52,768 nt of DNA from Halieaceae bacterium UBA4438 (GTDB lineage Bacteria; Pseudomonadota; Gammaproteobacteria; Pseudomonadales; Halieaceae), in NCBI GenBank assembly GCA_002390485.1, contig DGPO01000059.1, positions 748 through 53,515 of the forward strand, given 5' to 3'. Shown here one piece after another: positions 37,302 through 46,103 of this stretch. The notes under the pieces were generated by a model, which searched no databases, was not told where the DNA came from, and worked only from the letters and a program-made list of their open reading frames with translations. Position numbers and translations under genes: made by a program. The number at the start of each line of letters is the position of its first letter. Positions within the stretch are counted from its first letter, which is position 1.

Positions 37302-38611
37302 TGTCGATTGATATTCGTCGCTTTTCTAGTCTAGATCCGGAGTTTGAGGCAAAGATCTTAGAATTACAGGCACCTATTGAGGCACTTGATCCCGCGTTGG
37401 TGGGCACCGTCCGAGATATTATCGATCAAGTGAGGCGCGGTGGTGATCCTGCGCTTTTAGCGCTCACACAAAAATACGATTTGCACCCCGCAGAGACGAT
37501 GTCAGATTTGGCGTTTGGCCGTGACCAGCTCAAGGCTTTCGAGTCTCGTGTTACCCCAGAAGAGCTCACGGCACTGAAAACTGCGGCAATGCGGATTCAG
37601 CGCTACCACGAACAACAGTCAGCCTGTGATTGGTCGATGACTGACGATTACGGTAACTGTCTTGGTCAGCGTGTTCGACCCATGCGGCGAGTGGGCCTTT
37701 ATGTGCCCGGTGGAAAAGCCAGCTATCCGTCGTCGGTGCTGATGAATGCGATTCCGGCTAAGGTCGCTGGCGTGTCCGACGTTGTCATGGTCGCGCCTTC
37801 ACAGAAAGGTGAGATAAACCCATTGGTTTTGGCGGCAGCCTCATTGGCCGGTGTGGACTCAGTTGTGACGGTCGGCGGTGCACAGGCTATCGCTGCATTG
37901 GCGCACGGTACTGAGACGATTGCGGCAGTCGACAAAATTGTGGGCCCCGGTAATCGGTATGTTGCGGAGGCAAAGCGGCAGGTCTTTGGTAAGGTGGGCA
38001 TCGACATGATCGCCGGACCCTCGGAGATTTTTATCATTGCCGATGGCAGTGTGGATCCAGATTGGATTGCGCTTGATCTTATGTCGCAAGCGGAGCATGA
38101 CGAAATCGCACAAGCGGTTTGTATTGCCACGTCCGATGAGTGTCTGGATGCGGTGCTTCGGTCGTTAAGTGCGCTACTGCCCGACATGCCGCGCCGCGAT
38201 ATTATCGAAGCGTCATTTCGTAATCGCGGCGCACTGATTTCGGTGGGTGATTTACAGGAAGCGGCGGCACTGTCAAATCGTTTTGCGCCGGAGCACTTGG
38301 AGCTCGCCGTGGCGTCACCGCGGTCATTGCTTGAACACATCACAAGCGCGGGAGCTATTTTTCTTGGGGCATACAGCTCTGAGTCTTTGGGCGACTATTG
38401 TGCGGGTACCAATCACGTGCTCCCGACGTCCGGAGCCGCTCGGTTTTCATCGCCCTTGGGGGTGTACGATTTTCAGACGCGCTCCTCCATCATCGAGATC
38501 AGTCAAGAGGGTGCCCATGCGCTGGCGAATGTCGCAGGCACCATCGCCGATGGAGAGTCGCTCACCGCTCACGCATTGGCTGCGCGCGCGCGGACACGAA
38601 CACAAAAGTAA
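37301..38611 (+). CDS. hisD: Histidinol dehydrogenase
   Basis: HisD carries out the last two oxidations from histidinol to histidine, using zinc and NAD. The 436-residue product has VGLYVPGGKASYPSS, VDKIVGPGNRYVAEAK, the signature SQAEHDEIAQ with the zinc/active-site histidines, and NHVLPTSGAARF. ATG 37301 follows AGGGGG closely and overlaps the hisG TGA by 1 nt; TTG 37298 is a less likely start. hisC, usually next, is absent and the convergent degS lies 11 nt away. Confidence 0.97.
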   Translation: MSIDIRRFSSLDPEFEAKILELQAPIEALDPALVGTVRDIIDQVRRGGDPALLALTQKYDLHPAETMSDLAFGRDQLKAFESRVTPEELTALKTAAMRIQRYHEQQSACDWSMTDDYGNCLGQRVRPMRRVGLYVPGGKASYPSSVLMNAIPAKVAGVSDVVMVAPSQKGEINPLVLAAASLAGVDSVVTVGGAQAIAALAHGTETIAAVDKIVGPGNRYVAEAKRQVFGKVGIDMIAGPSEIFIIADGSVDPDWIALDLMSQAEHDEIAQAVCIATSDECLDAVLRSLSALLPDMPRRDIIEASFRNRGALISVGDLQEAAALSNRFAPEHLELAVASPRSLLEHITSAGAIFLGAYSSESLGDYCAGTNHVLPTSGAARFSSPLGVYDFQTRSSIIEISQEGAHALANVAGTIADGESLTAHALAARARTRTQK

Positions 38612-38622
38612 GACGTTAGGGC

Positions 38623-39714
38623 TTAAGGCGCTGCAGGTCGCGTCGACACGATGGCGTCGACAGCAAACTCATCGTCGTTGCGGCGCAGTCCAACCGTCAC
38701 TCGGTCACCTGGGCGCAGTCGAGCGATTGTCTGCATGGCTTGACGTGCGTCGGTCACACGCGTGCCTTCCAAGGCAACGATAAGGTCGCCGACTTGAATG
38801 CCGGCGCGTTGTGCGGGTCCATCCGGCGCGGTTTCAGTCACGAGAAGTGACTGTGTCGATCGGCCTTGCTCATCAAAACCCATGAGTAAATCCACGCTGA
38901 CCCCGAGCCAGCCACGAATGACGCTGCCGTATTCAATCAGGTCACTCATGACGACTGACACCAGATTGCTTGGCGTTGCGAGATTGATGCCAATGCCACT
39001 GACCTCAGTATTTTGGTCATTTACCCCGGTATAGATCAGTGTATTGATGCCGACTAATTTGCCTTCAGAGTCTATGAGTGCGCCGCCGGAGTTACCCAGG
39101 TGAATCGTTGCATCGGTCTGAATATAGTTCTCGTAGGCTGAGAGCTGGAGACCGTATCGCTCAAGGCCTGACACGATCCCTAAGGAGACCGAATGGCTAA
39201 AGCCATAGGGATTACCGATCGCCAAGACCACGTCACCGACGTTAATGTTGTCGGAGTTTGCGGTTTCTATTGCGGATAAACCCGAAAGCTCGGTTTTAAG
39301 GAGGGCGAGATCAGTTTCTGAGTCAGCCCCAACGACGGTCGCGCTGGCGCGCCGGCCATCGGAGAGCAGTATTTGGATGGTTTGTGCGCCTTCGATGACA
39401 TGACGATTCGTGATGATGTGGCCGTCTTCACGCATAATGACGCCAGAGCCCAGAGAGCGTTCAACGCGGGGCTGACGTTCGCCTGGATTCATGAAACGAC
39501 GAAGAAGCGGGGCGTTGAGAACGGGGGATCGGTCGGCCACTAATTTTGCGGTATAAATATTGACGACCGATGGTGTGGCCACCATAACAGCGTTGCTGTA
39601 GCTGTCGGGACCCTGCGTATTTCGCGGCACGAGCCAGTCCGTCGTCAGCAACAGTGCGGCCGCCAGCACGCCTACCAGCGCTGGCCACGCCAATTGAGAA
39701 ACCCATTCGCGCAT
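38623..39714 (-). CDS. degS: DegS/AlgW-type periplasmic serine protease
   Basis: DegS (AlgW) senses misfolded outer-membrane proteins and cuts the anti-sigma factor RseA/MucA, starting the sigma-E response. The 363-residue product has one N-terminal membrane helix (residues 10-25), a trypsin-like domain with His105 (TNRHVI), Asp135 (TDLALL) and Ser209 (GNSGGAL), and a single PDZ domain (about 255-355). A single PDZ and a membrane anchor separate it from DegP/DegQ. Its position near hisD and zapG fits AlgW/DegS synteny. Confidence 0.95.
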   Translation of the reverse strand: MREWVSQLAWPALVGVLAAALLLTTDWLVPRNTQGPDSYSNAVMVATPSVVNIYTAKLVADRSPVLNAPLLRRFMNPGERQPRVERSLGSGVIMREDGHIITNRHVIEGAQTIQILLSDGRRASATVVGADSETDLALLKTELSGLSAIETANSDNINVGDVVLAIGNPYGFSHSVSLGIVSGLERYGLQLSAYENYIQTDATIHLGNSGGALIDSEGKLVGINTLIYTGVNDQNTEVSGIGINLATPSNLVSVVMSDLIEYGSVIRGWLGVSVDLLMGFDEQGRSTQSLLVTETAPDGPAQRAGIQVGDLIVALEGTRVTDARQAMQTIARLRPGDRVTVGLRRNDDEFAVDAIVSTRPAAP

Positions 39715-39761
39715 TATTCAGATCTCAAATTCAGGATCAGTAGTGTAAATCAAAGTCTGAG

Positions 39762-39767
39762 TATAAT
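39762..39767 (+). promoter_or_regulatory. Perfect -10 box upstream of the Nif3-like gene
   Basis: TATAAT lies 42 nt before the start at 39810, in the divergent gap with degS. No clear -35 element sits 16-18 nt upstream (sequence there is around AGTAGT). It may be an activator-dependent or weak sigma-70 promoter. Confidence 0.4.
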
Positions 39768-39809
39768 ACGCATTACAAATCCAATTGAGACGGGCGGGGT
39801 GTGTTCTTC

Positions 39810-40571
39810 ATGGGTATCAGCCGAGAAACACTGAGGGTCGCGCTAGATCGCGAACTGAACATTGAGGGCTTTAACGATTATTGCCCCAATGGTTTGCAAG
39901 TTGAGGGCTCACCCACTATTTCTGTGGTTGTGTCAGGGGTGACCGCGTGCCAAGCGCTACTTGATAAGGCGGTGTCGCTGAATGCCGACGCGGTACTCGT
40001 GCATCATGGCTACTTTTGGCAAGGCGAAGACGCGCGAGTCGTCGGTATGAAGGCGCGCAGACTCAAAACACTGTTGGATTCGGGGATAAATTTATTTGCC
40101 TATCACCTGCCTTTGGACTGCCATCGGTCGTTGGGTAACAACGCGGGTTTAGGGAGGGCCCTGGGACTTAGTGATTGGCAGCCACTGAATGCGGTGGACC
40201 TAAGTTTCCCCGTTTTTTACGGCGGCTTGGAAGCTCCGAATTCACTGCAGTCGGTTGCACAGGGCCTTGAGCGCGAGTTGGGGCGAGGCGTCACCGTTGT
40301 GGGAAGTCCTCAGGCAAGCGTTCAGTCAGTGGCGTGGTGTACCGGCGGAGGCCAACGTTACATAGACGCCGCAGCCGATGCGGGTGTTGATTTGTATGTC
40401 ACCGGTGAGATCTCGGAGCAAACCGTCCATGTTGCTCGCGAGCGAGGTATCTCGTTTATCGCTGCAGGTCATCATGCGACGGAGCGGTTTGGCGCTCGCG
40501 CCTTAGGCGAATGGGTCGCTGAACATTTTGGTGTCGAGCACCACTTCGTGGACATTGACAGTCCGGCTTAA
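39810..40571 (+). CDS. Nif3-like dinuclear metal-centre protein (YbgI family)
   Basis: The 253-residue product belongs to the NIF3/DUF34 family, whose members form toroidal hexamers with a two-metal site. Family features are DYCPNGLQVEG near the N-terminus, the metal-ligand VLVHHGYFW, NLFAYHLPLDCH, and the C-terminal AAGHHATERFG. The biochemical role is unsettled; a GTP cyclohydrolase-related function was once proposed. ATG 39810 is preceded by a G-rich stretch; GTG 39801 is in frame too. It ends 4 nt from convergent zapG. Confidence 0.93.
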   Translation: MGISRETLRVALDRELNIEGFNDYCPNGLQVEGSPTISVVVSGVTACQALLDKAVSLNADAVLVHHGYFWQGEDARVVGMKARRLKTLLDSGINLFAYHLPLDCHRSLGNNAGLGRALGLSDWQPLNAVDLSFPVFYGGLEAPNSLQSVAQGLERELGRGVTVVGSPQASVQSVAWCTGGGQRYIDAAADAGVDLYVTGEISEQTVHVARERGISFIAAGHHATERFGARALGEWVAEHFGVEHHFVDIDSPA

Positions 40572-40575
40572 GCCT

Positions 40576-41034
40576 TCAGTTGGACTGGCTCGCGTAATTT
40601 TTATCTAAACCAAAATCTTCGGAGAGTTGCCCTGCCTCGCTCGCGGATTTCTTTGGTGCGTAGTCGAGTGGTTGCGCAGGGTCTAACAGGTGATCGGGCA
40701 CCTCAAACACGCCGCCAATGTGTTTTGTGTCATCCATCTGACCGGCGACCTCAGCGTCGCAAAGTTCTTGCGCACCTGTGGCAATATGGCTGTAGATAGA
40801 GCGGTAGTCATCCTGCATGCGGTGAAGTAGTTGGGCGGTATTGGCGAAATGACTGGTAACCGACTGCTCGTAGGCCCGCCGAGACGCTTGCGCCGCCTCA
40901 ACCTCGCGCTTTAATCCGTCGATGACATCGCCGGCGTTGTCCTTGCGTTGCGTAGCCAGCCACCAGCCCACGCCAAGGCCGACCGAGAACCCGGCAAACG
41001 CGAAATAAGCGATACTCGTAATTGTTGGTTCCAT
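40576..41034 (-). CDS. zapG: ZapG (YhcB), DUF1043 inner-membrane division/envelope protein
   Basis: The 152-residue product has one N-terminal membrane helix (residues 7-27, ending GVGWWLATQRK) followed by a long helical coiled-coil region and an acidic C-terminal tail. This matches YhcB/ZapG, which links cell-wall elongation and division. The central HFANTAQLLHRMQDDYRSIYSHIATGA is a family signature (short form: LLHRMQDDYR.IYSHIA). It is divergent from zapE, as in E. coli. Confidence 0.92.
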   Translation of the reverse strand: MEPTITSIAYFAFAGFSVGLGVGWWLATQRKDNAGDVIDGLKREVEAAQASRRAYEQSVTSHFANTAQLLHRMQDDYRSIYSHIATGAQELCDAEVAGQMDDTKHIGGVFEVPDHLLDPAQPLDYAPKKSASEAGQLSEDFGLDKNYASQSN

Positions 41035-41060
41035 AAGACTCCCCCGAGTTTCTTACATGT

Positions 41061-41081
41061 TAACTTTGTCCGATAACTTTG
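41061..41081. repeat. Direct repeat TAACTTTG x2 in the zapG/zapE divergent gap
   Basis: TAACTTTG occurs at 41061-41068 and again at 41074-41081, separated by TCCGA, a 13-nt period. On the minus strand this reads as two CAAAGTTA copies shortly upstream of zapG. It could be a regulator half-site pair. No known box is recognised. Confidence 0.4.
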
Positions 41082-41200
41082 ACCAACCAGACGGTCGCTT
41101 TTCGATGCAGTCATCCCATTTTGATTATTGTCGTATACATGAGTTGGCGCTAGAGTCACACGCCGTAAAACCGTCTTTTTCACACCCAGAAAGTCACTAA

Positions 41201-42295
41201 ATGATCCCAACGCCTGCTGAACGCTACGAATCTGATCTGAACGCTGGTCTTATTATCCCAGACGCTGCGCAGCGGCTTGCCGTCATCGAGCTGCAACATC
41301 TGTACGAGCGTGTACAAGCGCGAGCAGGGCGAAAAAAGGGCCTGCTCGGTCGGTTGTTTGGGGGGGGCGTTCAAAAGCCCGAAATCGGTCTTTATCTCTG
41401 GGGCGGGGTGGGGCGCGGCAAGACGTACCTCATGGATTCGTTCTTCGAGGCGTTGACCTTCAAGCAAAAGGAGCGCATGCACTTCAACCGATTTATGCAG
41501 CGCGTTCACGAGGATCTGAGCACGTTGACCGGTACCAAAAACCCGCTGGACACCGTTGCTGATCGCATCGCATCTCAGACTCAGGTTCTCTGCTTCGACG
41601 AATTTTACGTCAGCGATATTGGAGATGCGATGTTGCTAGGCGGACTCATGCAGTGTTTATTTGATCGCGGAATCACCTTGGTCGCCACCTCGAATATTCC
41701 CCCAAATGGGCTCTACAAGGACGGTCTTCAGCGAGCACGATTCCTCCCGGCAATCCACGCGGTAGAGAACTACACAAAGGTCGTAAATGTTGACAGTGGC
41801 GTTGATTACCGGCTCCGCGTGCTGTCCCGATCGGAGCTTTATTTTGTCGCCGATTCCCCTGAAGCAGCGAGCCCTTTGCCCGCATTGTTTAGTGAGTTGT
41901 CGGGCGGAAAATTGCTTAAGGCAGGGACGCTCGTTGTCAATAAACGGCCTTTGACGTATTGCGGCATGTCCGAGGGCGTGCTCATGGTGTCTTTCGCTCA
42001 ATTGTGTTTGTGCGCACGCAGCGCCATGGATTACACACAGCTGGCGCGCGAGTTTCACTCGATTCTTATTTCTGATGTGCCGCAGTTGACGCCCGACAGC
42101 GAAGACGGCGCGCGTCGATTCGTTACGCTTATCGATGAATTTTACGACAGAAATATCAAAGTGGCTGTAGCGGCCGAGGTGGAGATGAATAGCCTGTACG
42201 CAGGGCGCAAGTTAGCGTTTGAGTTTCAAAGGACGCTCTCGCGCTTAATCGAAATGCAGTCTGTGGAATATTTGGGTCGGGAACATCGCCCGTAG
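41201..42295 (+). CDS. zapE: ZapE (AFG1-like) cell-division ATPase
   Basis: ZapE is an AAA-like ATPase that associates with the Z-ring under stress. The 364-residue product begins with PAERYESDL, has Walker A GGVGRGKT (68-75), Walker B LCFDEFYVSDIGDAM and sensor VATSNIPPNGLYKDGLQR in part (ATSNIPPNGLYKDG). The family also includes eukaryotic AFG1/LACE1. The gene precedes rplM-rpsI as in E. coli, and is divergent from zapG with a 166-nt gap. Confidence 0.96.
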   Translation: MIPTPAERYESDLNAGLIIPDAAQRLAVIELQHLYERVQARAGRKKGLLGRLFGGGVQKPEIGLYLWGGVGRGKTYLMDSFFEALTFKQKERMHFNRFMQRVHEDLSTLTGTKNPLDTVADRIASQTQVLCFDEFYVSDIGDAMLLGGLMQCLFDRGITLVATSNIPPNGLYKDGLQRARFLPAIHAVENYTKVVNVDSGVDYRLRVLSRSELYFVADSPEAASPLPALFSELSGGKLLKAGTLVVNKRPLTYCGMSEGVLMVSFAQLCLCARSAMDYTQLAREFHSILISDVPQLTPDSEDGARRFVTLIDEFYDRNIKVAVAAEVEMNSLYAGRKLAFEFQRTLSRLIEMQSVEYLGREHRP

Positions 42296-42308
42296 CGACG
42301 GTTTTCTA

Positions 42309-42337
42309 TTGAAAGCTATAACTGCCTGCTGTAATCT
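42309..42337 (+). promoter_or_regulatory. Probable sigma-70 promoter for rplM-rpsI
   Basis: TTGAAA at 42309-42314 and TAATCT at 42332-42337 are separated by exactly 17 nt, 14 nt after the zapE stop. Transcription would begin near 42344, just before a near-palindrome CCTTTAATTAAGG (42345-42357) and the rplM start. The position and spacing fit a ribosomal-protein promoter. Confidence 0.6.
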
Positions 42338-42373
42338 CCGCGCTCCTTTAATTAAGGCCTGATAGGCGAGTTC

Positions 42374-42802
42374 ATGAAAACGTATAGCGCAAAGGCAGGT
42401 GACGTTCACCACGATTGGTTCGTGGTTGACGCAGAAAACAAAACTCTCGGACGATTGGCTGCCGAAATTGCTCACCGCCTGCGCGGCAAGCACAAGCCAG
42501 AGTTCACGCCGCACATGGACATGGGCGATTATATTGTCGTTGTCAATTGTGAGAAAATTCGTGTTACGGGCGCTAAGGCTACGGACAAGATGTACCACCA
42601 CCACACGGGTTACCCCGGTGGTTTGAAGTCATTTACGTTTGAAAAGCTGATCGATCGAGCGCCGGAGCGCGTTTTGCAGCGCGCCGTTAAGGGTATGTTG
42701 CCGCGAAACCCACTGGGTCGGGCAATGTTCAAGAAGCTCAAAGTGTACTCTGGGGCGTCACATCCCCATGAAGCTCAGCAGCCTCAAACGCTGACAATTT
42801 AA
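42374..42802 (+). CDS. rplM: Ribosomal protein L13
   Basis: L13 is an early-assembly protein of the 50S subunit. The 142-residue product has the usual length and signatures: [21 protein letters not shown] in part ([16 protein letters not shown]), [10 protein letters not shown] and MLPRNPLGR. It is followed 10 nt later by rpsI; the pair is almost universally linked in bacteria. Confidence 0.99.
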   Translation: MKTYSAKAGDVHHDWFVVDAENKTLGRLAAEIAHRLRGKHKPEFTPHMDMGDYIVVVNCEKIRVTGAKATDKMYHHHTGYPGGLKSFTFEKLIDRAPERVLQRAVKGMLPRNPLGRAMFKKLKVYSGASHPHEAQQPQTLTI

Positions 42803-42812
42803 GGAATTCATC

Positions 42813-43205
42813 ATGGCAGTCGCACAGTATTACGGCACCGGAAGACGCAAGACGTCAACAGCTCGAGTTTTCTTGAAGGGTGGTAGCGGTGCTATCACCA
42901 TCAATGGACTTGGAATCGACGACTACTTCGGGCGTGAAGTCGCACGAATGGTTGTTCGTCAGCCACTCGAGCTTACCGAGACTTCTGATAAGTTCGACGC
43001 GAACATTACGGTCGCCGGTGGCGGTAGTTTTGGTCAGGCAGGCGCGATTCGTCATGGTTTGACCCGCGCGCTGCTTGAGTACGATGAGTCACTGCGAGGA
43101 ACGCTGCGGGCCGCTGGTTTCGTAACGCGTGACGCGCGTGAAGTCGAGCGTAAGAAAGTGGGTTTGCGCAAGGCACGTCGTCGTCCACAGTTCTCGAAGC
43201 GCTAA
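42813..43205 (+). CDS. rpsI: Ribosomal protein S9
   Basis: S9 sits in the 30S head, and its C-terminal tail contacts P-site tRNA. The 130-residue product begins [16 protein letters not shown] and ends in the conserved basic tail [17 protein letters not shown], including the invariant final Lys-Arg. It follows rplM directly, and a strong hairpin lies downstream (43259). Confidence 0.99.
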   Translation: MAVAQYYGTGRRKTSTARVFLKGGSGAITINGLGIDDYFGREVARMVVRQPLELTETSDKFDANITVAGGGSFGQAGAIRHGLTRALLEYDESLRGTLRAAGFVTRDAREVERKKVGLRKARRRPQFSKR

Positions 43206-43258
43206 TCTTCCTCGTGACGGCGGTCGCTGTCACGTTACTGAACAAATTATCACTATCA

Positions 43259-43285
43259 GCGGGGCATTTATGCCCCGCTTCGTCT
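43259..43285 (+). terminator. Probable terminator after rplM-rpsI
   Basis: GCGGGGCA (43259-43266), loop TTTA, TGCCCCGC (43271-43278) form a perfect 8-bp GC-rich stem, followed by TTCGTCTTG. The T-tract is interrupted but the stem is strong. A second hairpin, CGTGACGGCG with CGCTGTCACG near 43213-43234, precedes it without T residues. Confidence 0.65.
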
Positions 43286-43388
43286 TGCTGTGGGCGCTAC
43301 CGATGATTAAACTTCTGCGGCTTTAAATTTCTTTTGCGCGGCAGCACGTGAGTTGCCGGCAACAAAACGAATACTCGGAGACAACCGA

Positions 43389-44015
43389 ATGAGTGAAGTT
43401 GAGGTGAGTCAAGCAGCCGACGATGGTCGCGGGTCAGATCAAACACGACGACGATTTCTTACGGCGGCGACATCAGCGGTGAGTGCCGTGGGGGTCGTTG
43501 GCGTGGCAGTGCCGTTTTTGGGGTCCTGGAATCCCTCAGAGAAGGCCAAGGCGGCGGGTGCGCCGGTCAAAGCCGACATCGGCAAGATCGCCCCCGGTCA
43601 AATGGTCGTTGTCGAGTGGCGTGGTAAGCCCGTCTACGTGCTGCGTCGCACGCCCGAGCAGCTCTCGGACTTGACGGCTCTGGATGGCGACCTGAAAGAC
43701 CCTAACTCTGAAGGCGCGGACCAACCCACCTACATCGAGGGGACCTCGCGTTCTTTGAACGAAGAGCTGTTGGTGGTCGTCGGTTTGTGTACGCACCTTG
43801 GGTGTGCTCCAAAGTTTAGGCCGGAAGTGGGTGCGGCAGATCTTGGCGGCGACAGCTGGGTTGGCGGTTTCTTTTGCCCATGTCACGGATCAAAGTTTGA
43901 CTTGGCTGGGCGGGTCTACAAAGGTGTTCCCGCGGCGGCTAACTTAGTAGTACCCCCCTATTCATTCGAAGGCGATAACGTTTTGGTTATCGGCGTTGAC
44001 GCGGAGGTAGCGTAA
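43389..44015 (+). CDS. petA: Ubiquinol-cytochrome c reductase Rieske iron-sulfur subunit
   Basis: This subunit carries electrons from ubiquinol to cytochrome c1. From ATG 43389 (GGAG upstream) the product has 208 residues. It has a twin-arginine type N-terminus (RRRFL, 20-24), one membrane helix (about 25-45), and the 2Fe-2S ligands in CTHLGC (134-139) and CPCHG (163-167). The frame is open upstream to 43353 but without a better start. Its TAA overlaps the petBC ATG by 1 nt. Confidence 0.97.
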   Translation: MSEVEVSQAADDGRGSDQTRRRFLTAATSAVSAVGVVGVAVPFLGSWNPSEKAKAAGAPVKADIGKIAPGQMVVVEWRGKPVYVLRRTPEQLSDLTALDGDLKDPNSEGADQPTYIEGTSRSLNEELLVVVGLCTHLGCAPKFRPEVGAADLGGDSWVGGFFCPCHGSKFDLAGRVYKGVPAAANLVVPPYSFEGDNVLVIGVDAEVA

Positions 44016-46021
44016 TGGAAAAGGCACTGACTGGTTTGGTCGCTTGGGTTGATGCGCGTCTTCCGATTACGCGCGCCTGGGACACGCACATGGGCAGCTA
44101 TTACGCGCCCAAAAACTTTAACCTGTGGTATTTCTTTGGCGTATTCTCGCTGCTGGTTTTGGTCAATCAGTTACTGACGGGTATCTGGTTGACGATGAGT
44201 TACACACCGAGCGCTGAAGAAGCGTTTGCGTCCGTTGAGTACATTATGCGAGACGTGGAATACGGCTGGTTACTCCGCTACATGCACTCTACCGGCGCGT
44301 CAGCATTTTTTATTGTCATTTACATGCATATGTTCCGCGCGATGATGTACGGGTCGTATCAGAAGCCGCGTGAGCTGATCTGGATTTTTGGGATGCTCAT
44401 TTTTGTCGTGCTCATGGCCGAGGCCTTTGTGGGCTACGTACTCCCTTGGGGGCAAATGTCCTACTGGGGAGCTCAGGTCATTATCTCCCTGTTTGGCGCT
44501 ATTCCAGTTGTGGGTGAGGACGTTACGACATGGATTCGCGGGGATTATTTGCTGTCAGGTATTACCCTCAACAGATTCTTTGCGTTGCACGTTGTCGCGT
44601 TACCAATCGTGCTGCTTGCGCTCGTGGTACTGCACATTTTGGCGTTGCATGAGGTGGGTTCTAACAACCCAGACGGCGTCGATATTAAAAAGTACAAAGA
44701 TGAAAATGGTATTCCACTCGATGGCATTAGGTTCCATCCCTACTACTCGGTGCACGATGTACAGGGCATTGCTGTCTTTATGTTTTTCTTCTGCGGCATC
44801 ATTTTCTTTGCCCCAGAGATGGGCGGGTACTTTTTAGAACTTGCAAACTTTGAAGAAGCGAACGCACTGAAGACGCCGGAGCACATTGCGCCTGTGTGGT
44901 ACTACACGCCGTATTACTCAGTATTGCGGGCTGTTCCAGATAAATTCTGGGGGTTTGTGGCCTTCGCAGCGTCGGTTGCTATTCCCTTTGCCATGCCCTG
45001 GATTGATAGAAATCCTGTTCGCTCATGGCGCTATCGTGGAATGCTCAACCGGGTATTGCTGATCGGCTTTGTGATCAACTTTATTATTTTAGGTGTGCTG
45101 GGCGTCAAAGCGCCGACCGAAAGCCGAACGCTTCTGGCACAGATCTGTACCGTCTACTACTTTGCGTTTTTCCTGGGTATGTATTGGTGGTCCACCTGGG
45201 ATAAGACCAAAGAGGTGCCTGACCGTGTCACGATGGATGGCGGCATGGGTATGGGTAAGAATTTGGCGACAATCGCGGTGATTGCGGTGTTGACCTGGTT
45301 GCCACTTAAGGCGGTCGGTGCTGAATCAGCCTATGACTGCGGCACTATTCCGTGCGATGAGTTTGTCGCAGACGCGACAGACCAAGCCTCGTTGCAGCAA
45401 GGCGCGGCGCTCTACACGAACTACTGCGCCGGGTGCCACTCGCTCCAGTACTCACGACACAACCGCGTGGCGAGAGATCTAGGTATCCCTGAAGATTTGT
45501 ACCGTGAAAACTTGATGTTCGATCCCAACCAGAAGATTGGTGGGTTGATGGATAACAGTATGGACAAGGCGGTTGCGAAGGTTTGGTTTGGTGCGACGCC
45601 ACCCGATTTAACCTTGATCTCCAGGGCGCGCAAGCCTCAGTGGTTATACACGTACCTTCGCTCCTTCTATCAGGACGACTCTCGCCCTTACGGTGTTAAT
45701 AACCTCGTGTTTAAAGACGTGGGTATGCCGCACGTCCTCATGGAGTTGCAAGGCCTTCCGCAGTGCGTGTCAAGCGGTCACGCGGATGATGACCAGCATG
45801 ATATGGGTCACTGCGACTCTTTAGAGGTGGCAGCGGCAGGGATTATGGCGACTGATGAGTTTGATGGTGCTATGTACGATCTCGTCAATTTTCTCGCGTA
45901 CACGGCCGAGCCTTACAAGCAGACCCGGATCGATATGGGGAAGCGCGTCATGTTATTTCTCGTATTGTTCTTTATCGCTGCGTGGGCGTTGAACCGCGAA
46001 TACTGGAAAGACGTGCACTGA
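44015..46021 (+). CDS. petBC: Fused cytochrome b / cytochrome c1 of the bc1 complex
   Basis: One uninterrupted 668-residue frame joins both haem subunits. Residues 1 to about 400 are cytochrome b with eight membrane segments, the haem-ligand pairs His91/His105 and His192/His207, and the Qo motif PVWY (293-296). Residues 417-436 form a signal-like helix ending AVGA, followed by mature cytochrome c1 with CAGCH (471-475), the likely Met571 ligand region VGMPHV, and a C-terminal anchor (643-660). Cleavage after AVGA would give separate proteins, as known for FbcH of Bradyrhizobium. In-frame ATGs at 45233, 45245 and 45251 might allow separate c1 initiation. Confidence 0.93.
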   Translation: MEKALTGLVAWVDARLPITRAWDTHMGSYYAPKNFNLWYFFGVFSLLVLVNQLLTGIWLTMSYTPSAEEAFASVEYIMRDVEYGWLLRYMHSTGASAFFIVIYMHMFRAMMYGSYQKPRELIWIFGMLIFVVLMAEAFVGYVLPWGQMSYWGAQVIISLFGAIPVVGEDVTTWIRGDYLLSGITLNRFFALHVVALPIVLLALVVLHILALHEVGSNNPDGVDIKKYKDENGIPLDGIRFHPYYSVHDVQGIAVFMFFFCGIIFFAPEMGGYFLELANFEEANALKTPEHIAPVWYYTPYYSVLRAVPDKFWGFVAFAASVAIPFAMPWIDRNPVRSWRYRGMLNRVLLIGFVINFIILGVLGVKAPTESRTLLAQICTVYYFAFFLGMYWWSTWDKTKEVPDRVTMDGGMGMGKNLATIAVIAVLTWLPLKAVGAESAYDCGTIPCDEFVADATDQASLQQGAALYTNYCAGCHSLQYSRHNRVARDLGIPEDLYRENLMFDPNQKIGGLMDNSMDKAVAKVWFGATPPDLTLISRARKPQWLYTYLRSFYQDDSRPYGVNNLVFKDVGMPHVLMELQGLPQCVSSGHADDDQHDMGHCDSLEVAAAGIMATDEFDGAMYDLVNFLAYTAEPYKQTRIDMGKRVMLFLVLFFIAAWALNREYWKDVH

Positions 46022-46040
46022 GGCGTCCCGACGGGCATAA

Positions 46041-46080
46041 TTCAGACGGCGGGAGGGTGGTCCCGCCGCTGAACTTTCAT
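46041..46080 (+). terminator. Long bulged hairpin between petBC and sspA
   Basis: 46041-46054 pairs with 46061-46073 to form 13 base pairs with a single bulged A and a 6-nt loop (GGGTGG). It is followed by CTTTCATC, a weak T-tract. It probably ends or attenuates the pet transcript before sspA, or protects a 3' end. Confidence 0.55.
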
Positions 46081-46103
46081 CATTCCGCTCGGAGTTCCCC
46101 CTA

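Noticed and set aside
37723..38343. 206-residue minus-strand open frame inside hisD
   Set aside because: Serine-rich reverse-frame shadow of hisD with no motifs.
43213..43234. First hairpin after rpsI as the terminator
   Set aside because: The stem is good but no T-tract follows; the hairpin at 43259-43278 is the better candidate.
45215..45260. Frameshift or pseudogene explanation for the petB-petC junction
   Set aside because: Both halves stay in one frame with intact motifs on each side, so no frameshift is needed; a lost stop by sequencing error remains the only technical doubt.
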